Source of the DNA: Neocallimastix lanati (nom. inval.)
Lineage: Eukaryota; Neocallimastigomycota; Neocallimastigomycetes; Neocallimastigales; Neocallimastigaceae
Reading direction: 5' to 3'
DNA: 64,000 bases
NCBI GenBank assembly: GCA_016946835.1
Contig: JACVTC010000073.1
Location: 239,501-303,500 of the forward strand
Shown here: piece by piece, positions 52,961 through 64,000 of the stretch
Layout: each line of letters starts with the position of its first letter
Position numbering within the stretch: the stretch's first letter is position 1
The notes under the pieces: model-generated
The model's input: only the letters and a program-made list of their open reading frames with translations
Told to the model about the DNA's origin: nothing
Database searches by the model: none
Position numbers and translations under genes: made by a program

Positions 52961-53619
52961 TTTATTTAATGAAAAATGCATATTTAATATTATACTTAAA
53001 ATTAATTGTTAAATATACATATATATATGCAAATACATTATATTTTTATTTTTTATTGTATTTAAAATAAATTATAGAATTTTAAATTAAATATTGAAAA
53101 ACATTTTTATTTCAATAAAAATTTTATATGAATATTGTTTTTAATATCATATTTTTATTATTTTTCTAATTAAAAGATATAAAATTTTAATAGCAATATA
53201 TTTAAAGGTTGGGTTAATTTTAATATATATAAATTAAAATATTAATCATTTTCTTGTTATTCCTCCAATTAATGATTGATACACTTTTAATTGCTATTAC
53301 CTAAATTAATATAAAGATTATTGATATATAAATTTTTAATCCAATATCTATTAAAAAATTAAATTATTATTCTATTATTGGAGTAAATTCATTCCCATTT
53401 CCAATTAACAGTTTTATTATTATTATTATTGTTGTTGTTGTTGTTATTTTAGTTTATTTTATTTCATTATTTAATTTTATTTTATTTTATTTTCATTATT
53501 CTTTCAACTTATTAAATAAATTTAAATAAATTATAATTTTAATTGTAATAATAATATGTTTATATGGTAATTTGAATTAATTGATGAAATTTACCAGTAG
53601 CTTGTCTGATGTTTATCAT
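51260..53619 (-). CDS. NatA catalytic subunit, N-alpha-acetyltransferase 10 (ARD1), 160 aa
   Basis: Transfers acetyl from acetyl-CoA to nascent chain N-termini (after Met removal) as the catalytic partner of NAA15 on ribosomes. Six exons: 53619-53595, 52796-52640, 52085-51982, 51887-51785, 51555-51516 and 51313-51260. All introns are GT-AG, phases fit, and the total is 483 nt. The product starts [20 protein letters not shown], carries the substrate loop [10 protein letters not shown] at 23-32 and the acetyl-CoA motif RRLGLA at 83-88. It ends the GNAT fold with [13 protein letters not shown] and [15 protein letters not shown], all hallmark NAA10 sequence. It lacks the long acidic tail of animal NAA10, as expected for a short fungal form. 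Intron 1 is 799 nt and contains an (AAT)n array. Confidence 0.96.
52891..52958. repeat. (AAT)n microsatellite in NAA10 intron 1
   Basis: About 22 AAT units inside the long first intron. The poly-Asn ORF across it is spurious. Confidence 0.92.
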
Positions 53620-54575
53620 TTTTATATTATCTATCTTTCGGTACTTTAAAATAAAAAAGAAAAATAAAATAAAATAAAATAATTTTAAATAAAATAAAAA
53701 ATTATATAATAAAAATATTTAATGTTGTGATGAAATAAAATTAAAATTAATTTTTCTTTATTTATATAATTCTTTAAATATTAATTATTGTAGAAAATGT
53801 TATGATACAACAATTCTACATATACATTAATGTAATTATTAAACTTTTTTTTATGTAGATTAAAAAATAAATAGTATTTAGTTTAACATAATAAACACAA
53901 AAAAAATTAATTTCATATACTATTTATAAAAAATCCAATCATCATTTGTAAATGAGATTTTTTTTATTTATTATTGGTGAATTTATTTGGTATAACACAT
54001 ATAATTTATTTATGATTTATTTGAACTACTTTTTCATTTAATTGTTAAAACAAAAAAGTATATTTTATTAAAAAATTATATTAATTTTTAATAAATTCAA
54101 TTGAAGTTAGATATTATGTTCAACATGGGAAATACATATATATATTTATTTTTATTTTATTTTATTTTTTTTTTTAATAAATTTTTAATTATATATATTT
54201 GAATATTATTTTATTTAATCCTTATTTTATTTAAATAAAAGGTATGTAATTAGAAAGAAATTAAATTTTAAAAAATAAAAAAAGTATATATAGAAGGATG
54301 AAAATTTTTTTCTGCAAACTTTCAATGATAATTAATGATTTCCATAAATTTAAGTCTCTGATAAATATATACTTTTTTTAAGTTAATTTTTGTATATTAA
54401 AAAAAAAAAAATAAAGTATATAACTTCAAAAACTGAAATATTTTTAATTAAAATTAAAAAAAAAAAAAAAAAAAATAAATAAATAAATAAATAAATAGGA
54501 ATTAAAGAAAATGAAATGTATAAAATAAAAATGAAAAATGGATTGAAAGGTAAAATTTAAAATTATATATTTATT

Positions 54576-54621
<46 letters not shown>

Positions 54622-54622
54622 A

Positions 54623-54653
<31 letters not shown>

Positions 54654-55140
54654 AATAAAAGAAAAAGTAAAAAGAAAAAAAAGTTTAATTATAATAATTA
54701 AATTAAAATGATAAAAAAAAAAATTAAATGCATTGTTGAAATTTCATTATTTTCTAAAAATTAAAATCTTTAATTTTATTTAATAATAAAATAATTACAT
54801 TTACAATATATTTCATACTAATAGTATTTTTTATTTAATTATATATTATTTTAGGTAAATATTATATTTGTATAAAGCAAAGATATATATATTTGAAACA
54901 CTTTTTTATTAATGTATAAATATAAAAATACATAAGTATTCTATAAAATTACATGCATATGACTAAAAATATAATAAAATAACAAAACGATAAAGAATTA
55001 AAAATTATTTTAAGTTATTAATATGATTTTGAATAAATGTGTTTGAAAAAGTTTTATATTTAAAATTTAAAATGGATATAATAATTATATAATAATTATA
55101 TTAATTATATTTATATATATCTAATAAAAATATTTTATTT
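53620..55140. other. Intergenic DNA between NAA10 and the TTLL9-like gene
   Basis: A/T-rich. Poly-T at 54578-54614 and (AAT)n near 54640-54660. It holds the NAA10 promoter at its left end and the 3' end of the TTLL gene at its right. No further gene seen. Confidence 0.65.
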
Positions 55141-55447
55141 TTATTTTTGTATTGAAGAATCAGAAATATTTGTAAAATGATGATTATGCTTTTTAGTTCT
55201 TTTTTCTCTTTTTGGTATGCTTTTATAACATCCTGTATGATATTTACGTTTTAATAGTTATTATTTTAATTTAAAATAAATTTATATAATATATATATAA
55301 AATCATAATAATTATCAATAATTATTTAATATACCTAAATAAGATTTGTAGGTTGATGATCTTTCATGTTGTATTGGTCCATCATGATAAACTAAGTCAA
55401 AACCTCCAACCTTTTGTAAAGGTTTCTTTTCTGCTGGAATACTAATA

Positions 55448-55484
<37 letters not shown>

Positions 55485-57678
55485 GTTATTGTTATTATTA
55501 TTATTATTATTACTTTTACTATTATTATTTTTACTATTATTATTACTATTATTATTAAACATCTTTGCTATTATTATTGTAGTTATTGTTATTAATTTTA
55601 AATTTAATATTTTGTTATTAAAGTAATTACTTTTTCTCCATATCGATAACGTCAAACATATCATTTATGACATCAAATTTTAATTCATAATCCCAATGAG
55701 TTTCAGCGGTTAATGATGGTGAAGCATTAACTTCAAGTAACCAACTTCATAAAATATATATATATATATTAAAAATTAATATTAAATATAATATAAAACT
55801 ATAGATTTATATTTGAAAAAATTTTTTTTTTTTTTCATTTTCTTTATAATAAATATTTTTTTATCCTGTTAATATTAAATTAACTTACGGTTTAAATTCT
55901 TGATCAATTAAAATATCAAAACCATATAGTTCAAAACAATGCTTATCATTAATCATAATTTTTTGAACACTCATTAAGCTACGGACAATTAATGTTTCAA
56001 TATTTGTCATTAGTGTGTCTACTACTTCTTCACCATGCTTTGAAGATAAATAATTTCTTAAATTGTAAAGAAGCCATTTACAACCTTTGCCAACATTGTA
56101 ATTTGGTGAAGTTTTTTGGATAGCAACATTAGTAGCATGAATATCTAATATATATTAATAGATCAATGATATAATTATTACTATTTTTATTTATATATTG
56201 TTTTGTTTTATTTATAATAATCTTTTAATTATAAATATTTATATTTAAAAAGAATTTTTTTTTTTTTTTATCTAACAAAATAAACATTCTATATTTAAAT
56301 CTTACATAAATTTGAAATATCTTTTGTATCCATTGTAAAATTAGAATTTGAAAATCGACAAAAACCATTTCTATGAATATAAACTGTTAATGGAGAATAA
56401 GAAAGAACTAAAGCATATATTCTTATATCAAATTTTTTCCCTTTATTAATGTATATATATTATTTATTTAACATTATTTATATGTTTAAATAATAAATAT
56501 TTTTTTTTTTATCAATTTTAATTATAATTTATAATTTAATAATTTATAAATTTTACCTCCTATTAAATATGGATTATCAATATATCTTTGAATAATATAT
56601 GTTTCAACTTGATCTTGAGAATCTGAACTTGATCGTGTTAATCTTGGATCTTTTTTCCATTGATTAATTTGACTAATTTTATTAATAAGGAAAATACCTT
56701 TTCCTTGAGCTCTTCCAACCTTTATTAATAAATATTTAATGAATATTCAAAATAATTTTATATATAAATACTTTAACATTTATAATTATTTTATTGATTA
56801 TATAAAATATTTCATATAACAAATATATTTTTCATAAAATATTATATTAATATTATTCTTCTATATTTTACTGGTTTCATGATCCATATTGAACCCGGAT
56901 TTTTTTTAAATTCTTCTTGAAATAAGGCATAATCTTGAGGTAATACAAAACTAGTTGATATAAAATCAAATGTATTTATAATTATTAAGGAATGAACATT
57001 AAATTCTACATTTTAAATTAAGTATTTTTTTTTTTTTTTTTTTTTTTTATTATTAAAGAAAAGGATATTTTGCTGCCTCAGCTTTTCCGTATTCTTTATC
57101 AACAGTTTTAATCATTCTTTTAACATTTTTAACTAATAAGTCTTTTCTAGTTAACTTTGATTAATCAAAACAATAATAATAATAAAATTATTTTAAATAA
57201 AATAAAATAAAAAAAAAAAAAAGGAAATATATATATATAAAGAAATTATAAAATTATATTATATATATTCAGTAAATATATTAACATAATAACGAAATAT
57301 ATACTTCATAATGATTTCTAAAATGATTAATTTTTTGATGGTCATTCAAATAAACATGATCAAAATTTTCATGAATCCAATGAATATCTGCCCAATATAC
57401 ATCCCATTCACTCTCACTTTTATTATAAATAAACAATAAAATATATAACATTATTCATATTAATATAATAATAAAATATTTAATGATAATCCAATTTAAA
57501 TACAATTATATATGTATATTATTAAATTATGATCCTCAATTGACATATATATTAAATAAATATATCATACTCGTCTGTCTCTTTCCATCCTCTCTTTTTT
57601 AAAGTATCCAGTAAAGTATTATGAAGAAACGTTTTAAATCGAATTGATTTAGGATCCTTACATCCTGGATTACTTTCA

Positions 57679-57710
<32 letters not shown>

Positions 57711-57985
57711 TAGAAAATGATTTATTTAGATATATTAGTTTTAGGGATATAAAAATTATTAATTGTATCCAATAAATAATAATATTTGATAAATAAAAAA
57801 AAGGAAATCTCTATTGACCTTGTTAAAAATGAATTAAATGATTCAGGTAATTCTGGTGGAGGTGGTACAATTATATGTGGTTGCTTTGATTCAAACTGCT
57901 TTTTAAGGAGACTCTCTATTTTTTCATCAGTATTTTTATCTAAAGAATACAGTGATGAAGAACTACTATCTCTTGATTTTAACAT
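55141..57985 (-). CDS. Tubulin tyrosine ligase-like protein (TTLL9-like polyglutamylase), 479 aa, 11 exons
   Basis: ATP-grasp ligase expected to add glutamate chains to axonemal tubulin. Exons: 57985-57819, 57678-57571, 57416-57305, 57154-57069, 56971-56872, 56719-56557, 56440-56306, 56144-55889, 55744-55631, 55441-55335 and 55232-55141; the sum is 1440 nt. After a Ser-rich start come [12 protein letters not shown], then [42 protein letters not shown] (ATP loop, about 185-201), [28 protein letters not shown], and [13 protein letters not shown] with [12 protein letters not shown] (metal ligands, about 377-388). It ends with the [13 protein letters not shown] wording typical of TTLL9 rather than TTLL1. 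TTLL9 is a cilium enzyme, which fits a fungus with flagellated zoospores. Intron 4 is a probable U12 AT-AC intron. Intron 1 uses a non-standard GTCAAT donor. Confidence 0.94.
56972..57068 (-). other. Probable U12-type AT-AC intron (minor spliceosome)
   Basis: On the minus strand the 97-nt intron starts ATATCCTTTTC, an exact match to the U12 AT-AC donor ATATCCTT, and ends TAAATAC. The branch motif TTCCTTAAT at 56984-56992 matches TTCCTTRAY, with the branch A about 13 nt from the end, the distance required in U12 introns. Removing it joins GCA GCA AA|A TTT GAT, reading [11 protein letters not shown] as in other TTLL9 proteins. No GT donor exists anywhere near the exon end, so no GT-AG solution keeps the reading frame. 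Confidence 0.85.
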
Positions 57986-58569
57986 TATTATTATTGATAA
58001 TTTCTTTTATATCTATATATATTGATTTCTTTTTTTTTTTTTTTTTTATTTTATTATCACTTGTATGTTTCAAATGCAATAATTATAATTATTAATTAAT
58101 TTGGTATTTTTAAATAAATAAATATATATACAATAATTGTTTTTCTTTTTTTTTTTTAATTATCAATAATTATCAATATTTCATTGGTTATTTTTACTTT
58201 ATATATCCTTCCGAATTTTTAAAGAATTTTTACATTAAAATATAAAATGTATATATTAAAAGTTTATAAATATATTTGCAAATTTGTATATAATATTACT
58301 ACTCTTAATATTAAAATTGATTAAATCAAGTATTATTTAAATTATGTTCTAAATTTTATTTCTCTGTAGATTTTATTATATAATAAAATAAAATATATCT
58401 AAAAATGGTTTATATTTATATAAAAATTATATATTAATGATATAATATGAAATATTTATTCAAATTTTTTCATAAAAAGTTCTTAATTATAATAATTTAA
58501 GATAGAAATCAATATATTTTATACTATTAATAAATAGCTTATAATTTAATGATTTTATTTTATTTTATT

Positions 58570-58663
<94 letters not shown>

Positions 58664-58665
58664 AA

Positions 58666-58701
<36 letters not shown>

Positions 58702-58998
58702 TATAAAAATATCCAAAACTTATATTATGTATGTTTAATTATATAGCCTATTAAATTGTTTTGTTCTTATTTCACTTTGGATTTTTTACATAATATAAAT
58801 TTTTGTTATTTACAACTATTTAATTCCTAAACTTTATTTTTTTTTCAAAATGCAAACCATGTATTATATTTTTTATTTACTATTTAAATATTTTAATAGT
58901 AAATTTTTTTTAAAAAAAAAAAAAAAATGAAAATAAAAGTTTAACTTTGTTAAAAAATTTTTAAATAAAGTTTATTAAACTAAAACTAAAAAAGTATT

Positions 58999-59068
<70 letters not shown>

Positions 59069-59435
59069 AATACGTTCTTTGGTATTATTGTTATTATTAT
59101 TATTATTATTATTACTATTATTATTATTGTTATTAATATAAATTTTAATATTTTATTATTATTATTGTTAAGTTAAGAGTCAGGAATTTAGGGTTTATAA
59201 TTATGTCAACTTTATTAATATATTTTATGGTAAAAAAATTATTAGTACTTGATTATTCTAAATTAAATTCTTTTATAATAATAATACATTGTGGCCTCTA
59301 CATTAATTATATTGCAATATGTTTCAATACATTTAAAGCTAATTTTTCATATATTTCATATATTCTAAATATTTATATATTATAAACCTATTTATAATAT
59401 TTATCTAGTAGAACAAAATTGATTATATGGGGATT
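57986..59435. other. Intergenic DNA
   Basis: Upstream region of the TTLL9-like gene and A/T-rich DNA beyond it, with (ATT)n at 58571-58661, poly-A at 58670-58697 and 59001-59036, and a further ATT-rich stretch near 59036-59165. No gene seen. Confidence 0.65.
58571..58661. repeat. (ATT)n microsatellite
   Basis: About 30 ATT units, translated as a false poly-Leu ORF. Confidence 0.95.
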
Positions 59436-59700
59436 TTCACAATGTGGCTTATATATAATAAATAAAGCCATACATTTTTAAGATATTCTATACAATAATA
59501 AATAAATATATAAATAATTATTATTTCAATAGAAATAATAATATATTCTATTAAAAAAGAATTATAAAAAATTATTTTTACAATTGAATATTAATAAATT
59601 ACATATAAAAAAAAAAGAATATTTTTTATTTATTTAATTATTATTTATTTAATTAAAAAAAGCCACATATGAAAATACGCCACATTTTGAAATGCACCAG
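59436..59700 (-). repeat. MITE-like interspersed repeat (copy B)
   Basis: Reverse-complement relative of 13807-14125. Shared words include AATAAAGCCATACAT, AAGATATTCTATACAATAAT, AATAAATATATAAATAATTA and, at the right end, AAAGCCACATATGAAAATAC with GAAATGCACC. Its ends are CAATGTGGCTTA (59440-59451) and AAAGCCACATA (59658-59668), inverted repeats of at least 7 bp. No coding capacity, so it would need a transposase from elsewhere. Confidence 0.65.
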
Positions 59701-61520
59701 ATTCGATTATATTTAAAATATTTCCCATTGTGAGATTCTATGAAAATAAAATTAATATTCTTCCAAAAATAAAATATTTAACAATATAAAAAATATATAT
59801 ATAATTTTTTTATTTCCTTTAAATTTGCTATAGAATTAAGTTCTATTACATTATCATGAAATGTAAATATACAAAGGAAAAATTTAGAAAATTAAACTAT
59901 GAGAATATTGATTCCTTAATGAAGAAGAATGGACTATTACATTATTATTTTATTAATATTTCTATTTTATTAAATTATTAAGTGATAAAATAAAAAGAAG
60001 TATTATAATTTAAAAAATATCAAAAGATCGAATTTTCTGATATTTTCATAAATTAATATAAAAAATTATTGATAGTTTATCTTTTAACAAGTGAAATATT
60101 AAACATTTTAATCATCTTTGAATTAATTAATTAAAAAAAAAAAAAAAGATTATTATTACTCTAAATTGTTCTGTCTTATTGTGGATTTCCTATATAATAA
60201 TAAAAAATATAATATTTATTTATTTATTTATTTATTATAAGTAACCAAAATTGAACTTTTGATTTTAATACTCTTCGTTCGGTGAAGAGTTTAATATACA
60301 TTATATTATCTTATTTACAAATGTTAATAAGTTTAATGTTCTATTGGTTTAGAAGACGATTTTAAAAATCTGATATGAGTCATTTTTCATTTTTATCTTT
60401 AAAAAAAAAAAAAAAAAAAAAAAAATTGAATATATCTATATCTAGAAAATCCTATATTATATATATTTTATATAAACTAGGAAGAAAATATATTTCATTG
60501 GTCTATTTATTAATTTTATAAAATTAAAATATCAATTAAATTATATATGAAAAGTGCAATATGAATATAAGAAATAAAGAAAATATAAAAATTTTATATA
60601 TAATAAAATTATTATAATAAGACAAAATAATATCTGTGAAAAGTAGATAATGTGGTGTCCACTAAACACTCTCTAGAATCAAGAATAATATATATTCAAT
60701 TTCCATAGATTATTTATTTTAGATTAACTCGAAAAATTAGTTATAGATGTTCTTCAATACTATATAGATACATTGACTCAATTAGTTATGAAAGGCCTTT
60801 ACTATACCAATTAAAAAGTAACTCAAGAAACCTACTTATGATTGGTACAATTCTGTACTGGACATTAAACTCAAAATTCTTTAAGAGAAGTTCTTTAAAT
60901 GTCTTTGCTCACTATTAATTCCATAAACAAGGAACATATAAATATATTCATTAATTTGACATAAATTATAAATATCTATAAATATTTAATAGAAAAAAAA
61001 TAATAATATTGCCTTAATAAAAAATAATTTTATTATTTTTATATTTAAATTATAAATCAATATTTTTATTTAATGTTATTGTTATTAGTATACATTTTGG
61101 AATGATATTATTTTTATTAAGTACTATATACTATAAAAATATTTTAAAAAATTATTTAAAAAAAAAAAATACTTTTTTCAATTAAATTATTTTTCATAGT
61201 TATTTTTAATTTTTCTTTTGTATATATATATATATATACATAATTCATATATAATATTGAATTCTTATCAATCCTTTATAAATATATATATATATAATTT
61301 TCTCTTTTATATAAAATAAACATAAAAACTAAAATCGATTATAATCATTAATAAAAAAAATTAAAATATTAAATATGAAAAAATAAAAAATAAAATTTTT
61401 TAGAGAAAATTAAATATAGGTTATAATAACTAAAGGATAAATGAATTAATATTTGTTAAATATTAAATATATATATATATATATTCATAAATAAAAAAAA
61501 ATTATAAATTTTAATAAATA

Positions 61521-61569
<49 letters not shown>

Positions 61570-62048
61570 AAAAAAATGTATATATATATATAATATAAAA
61601 AATATACATATTATACATATTATATTTTTATCTATTTTCAAAGTGAAAGTTGCTTTATATTTTATTAAAAGGAAATGAAAATGAAAGAATATATAGATTA
61701 ATTTTTATTCTTTCTATTTTTTTTTTTTTTTTTTTTTTTTTTTTATTTTGAATTTTTGAATTTTTGAATTTTTTGATTTTTTGAATTTTTTTTGTTTTGT
61801 TTTTATTTTAACTTCAATATTTTATAAAACTTATTAAAATTTTTAATATTTTTGCTTTTTGTTTTTTTAGATTATTTTTATATTTTTATTACTATATTTT
61901 ATTTATGAATTCTATTAAATTTATTTTATTCTATATCTATATAATTTTTTTATTTGTACTTTATGATTTTGTATGTTTGTATTGAATGCTTTTAAGCTTT
62001 TTTTTTTTTTTTTTTTTATGTTAATTATATATTATTATTATTATTTTA
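59701..62048. other. Intergenic DNA
   Basis: A/T-rich, with poly-T at 61523-61565 and 61719-61744. A short dyad, ACTCTTC-GTTCGGT-GAAGAGT, lies near 60270-60292. The stretch 60640-60950 is slightly GC-richer but stop-ridden in every frame. No gene supported. Confidence 0.6.
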
Positions 62049-62249
62049 TTATGATGATGGTCCATTAGCTTCAACTCCTATGACTGTTTGTGGATCATTT
62101 TCTGTTGGATCAATAACCACTGGTGCTTTTGCTAATGATTCTTTATTTTCATTATTAATGGTTTCATGTGCATCATTAACACATGAATTTGTGTTATTGT
62201 TAACAGGATTTGCTGTTGTATTCAACTTCTGTTCTTCCTCCTTTTCCAT
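62049..62249 (-). CDS. Small acidic hypothetical protein, 66 aa
   Basis: ATG at 62249 after an A/T leader, stop at 62049. The product is acidic and Asn/Glu-rich (MEKEEEQKLNTTANP, then ESLAKAPVVIDPTENDP and a VEANGPSS end), with no membrane segment or known motif. Its GC content and even codon use set it apart from flanking DNA, so it is probably coding. It could be a complete small protein or the last exon of a gene whose earlier exons are not recognisable; no clear acceptor was seen just upstream of the ATG. Confidence 0.55.
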   Translation of the reverse strand: MEKEEEQKLNTTANPVNNNTNSCVNDAHETINNENKESLAKAPVVIDPTENDPQTVIGVEANGPSS

Positions 62250-62412
62250 TATTATAAAATTTTATTTTATATCATTTTTTTCAATAATAATTTGCAATAA
62301 TTTAATTAAGATTATCCATGTCATATTTCAATTAAAATAAAATAAAATAAAATAAATTTAAATAAAAAGAAAAAGAAAATAAATTTAAATAATAATAATA
62401 ATAATAATAAAT

Positions 62413-62443
<31 letters not shown>

Positions 62444-63482
62444 TATTTTAATAATTCCATATTTTAATATTAAACGATCAAATGAAATAAATAATTATAG
62501 CAATTTCCGTATTAATTGTAAGTAAAATTTCCAAATAATTATATCAATTTTAAATATATATAAAAAGATAAAAATAATAATTAGTTTTTCTTTAATATTA
62601 TTATTATAATTTATTATCATTTTTAAAGTTGTATTAAAGAAAGAAACTATTTATTTAAAAATATATTATATTTTTATTGTTATTATCATTATATCTTATT
62701 ATTATTTTTATAATTTTTTTGGTATTAGAGTCTTTATATTATTAAAAAATTATTATTAATGTATTATAATTATTTACTTTTTTATTTATTTATTTTGAAA
62801 TTACTATTAATAATAATTTATTATTATATATTATAATTAATTATTATTTTTTCGTTTTTTTTTTTTTTTTTTTTTTTTTTTTATTTTTTTTTTTTTATTT
62901 TTTGTTTTTGTTTGTTTTTGTTTTTGTTTTGTTTTGTTTATTGCTGACAATTTATATTTTTTGTATTCATTTTTATTTTATTTTTTAACAATTATGTTAA
63001 CTTTTTTATATTCTACTTTATTTTATTTCTATTTCATTTTATTTTATTCTAATATATTCTATTTTACTTTTTTCTATTTTACTTTTATTTATATTATAAT
63101 ATAAATATATATATATATATATATATATTTTTGTTTTCCTGTTGATTGATAAAAAATGCTTTCTATTTTATATTAATACTATATTATTTTTTATTTAATT
63201 TTTTTTTTATTTTTTATTTTTTAAATAAACTTCAATATTTAAAATTAATATATATTACTAATATAAGTTGTGAGTATGTTTTTATATTTGAAAATCTAAA
63301 TTACTTTGTTTTTTATATATATTATGTATTAAATTGTATTTTGAAATGAATTATGTATATTGTTCTTATTTTATATAGTATATATACATATTTTTTAATA
63401 AAAATTATAAATAATAATAACAATTTATCTAATATTTTAAAATTGTATTTTTAAAATAAATATAAACTTTAAAATAAAATAA

Positions 63483-63524
<42 letters not shown>

Positions 63525-63535
63525 TTAATTATTAT
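62250..63535. other. Intergenic DNA
   Basis: A/T-rich with poly-T at 62857-62882, T/G-rich (TTTTTG)n at 62910-62940, and (AAT)n at 63486-63524 just after the stop of the last gene. No gene seen. Confidence 0.65.
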
Positions 63536-63964
63536 TTATTCATTTACTTTTTTCTCTTTTTCTTCTTTTCCATTATTTTGATCATGTTCATTCTCATGAT
63601 TAGTACTTTCACGATTTGTATGTTCAGTCGTTGTTGTTTGTTCATGTGTATGAGTTGTTGATGTAGCTGTTTTTATTTCAACAGATGTTCCACCATTAAC
63701 ACTCGGTGTCGTCATATCATGTTCTTCTCTTAATTGCTCTTCAGATAAGGGATTACCTAAATCATTTGTAGCAATATTCATTCTATTTTTTCTTTCTTTT
63801 TCGTAATTGAATACTTCGAATTGTTCTTCCATCATTTTTTGTTCCTTAGAAAGAGGTTGATCATCTGGTTTATGATCCTTCTTACGAGGTTTCGCCTTTA
63901 ATGGATTATCTTCCAATAATAATTCTTCCAATTCATGGGTTGCATCGAAATTAGCACGTTTTGA
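63536..63964 (-). CDS. Last exon of an unrecognised gene running off the right edge
   Basis: The frame is open from an acceptor TTAAAAAAAAAATTAG|TCAAAA at about 63965 to TAA at 63536, giving 142 residues in phase 0. It starts SKRANFDATHELEELLLEDN; the in-frame Met codon 11 residues later is probably not the true start because the preceding residues are coding-like. The middle is charged (KPRKKDHKPDDQPLSKEQK, then FEVFNYEKERKNRMN), and the tail is Thr/His/Glu-rich and probably disordered. It resembles a cytosolic C-terminal tail, for example of a transporter, but no family could be recognised. The gene continues beyond position 64000. Confidence 0.7.
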   Translation of the reverse strand, partial: SKRANFDATHELEELLLEDNPLKAKPRKKDHKPDDQPLSKEQKMMEEQFEVFNYEKERKNRMNIATNDLGNPLSEEQLREEHDMTTPSVNGGTSVEIKTATSTTHTHEQTTTTEHTNRESTNHENEHDQNNGKEEKEKKVNE

Positions 63965-64000
63965 CTAATTTTTTTTTTTAAAAAAATATATATAAATATA

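Noticed and set aside
60640-60950. Possible decayed copia RT (words like KGLYY and WYNSVLDIKLK)
   Set aside because: The spacing between these words does not fit the RT fold, and stops occur in every frame; too weak to call.

Overview
The window is nuclear DNA of a eukaryote with an extremely AT-rich genome. Intergenic DNA is almost pure A/T, with long poly-A/poly-T runs and (AAT)n, (AAAT)n and (TTTTA)n microsatellites. Genes stand out as islands of slightly higher GC with short AT-rich introns. The gene content is an R-SNARE, a NAA10 acetyltransferase, a flagellum-type TTLL9 tubulin ligase, an NADPH-type zinc alcohol dehydrogenase, a Ty1/copia element and a piece of a fungal-type YCK casein kinase. 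Together these suggest a zoospore-forming early-diverging fungus. An anaerobic gut fungus (Neocallimastigomycota) is the best guess. This is inferred from composition and gene set; no marker gene here proves it.

Layout. 1-6.9 kb is gene-poor AT-rich DNA. 7794-10070 (+) is an intronless 758-residue coiled-coil protein. 11.3-16.2 kb is a repeat junkyard: a GC-rich structured island with a poly-A tail, nested inverted repeats, a MITE-like repeat and a 3-copy tandem array. 18268-19332 (+) is the alcohol dehydrogenase. 20116-26753 is a complete Ty1/copia insertion on the minus strand, with LTRs identical by eye, a 5-bp target duplication, a primer site matching the anticodon arm of tRNA-Lys(CUU), a broken pol and a captured casein-kinase fragment. 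27914-33408 (-) is one multi-exon gene for a very large Asn-rich coiled-coil protein; two long ORFs that look separate belong to it. 35208-35628 (-) is a possible tiny two-exon gene. 36295-36924 (-) is a synaptobrevin/VAMP with four visible exons. 43232-49453 (+) is a 2073-residue single-pass membrane protein of low complexity. 51260-53619 (-) is NAA10 in six exons. 55141-57985 (-) is TTLL9-like in eleven exons. 62049-62249 (-) is a small acidic ORF, and 63536-63964 (-) is the last exon of a gene that leaves the window.

The most striking observation is inside the TTLL9-like gene. Ten of its introns can be cut at GT-AG sites read from the sequence. The intron at 56972-57068 has no GT-AG solution but matches a minor-spliceosome (U12-type) AT-AC intron: it begins ATATCCTTTT, has the branch motif TTCCTTAAT and ends TAC 13 nt later. 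Removing it restores the conserved protein exactly, and the eleven exons sum to 480 codons.

Housekeeping and membrane-traffic genes are scattered without operon-like organisation, as expected for a fungus. All intron boundaries were read by eye and checked by phase and protein conservation only.
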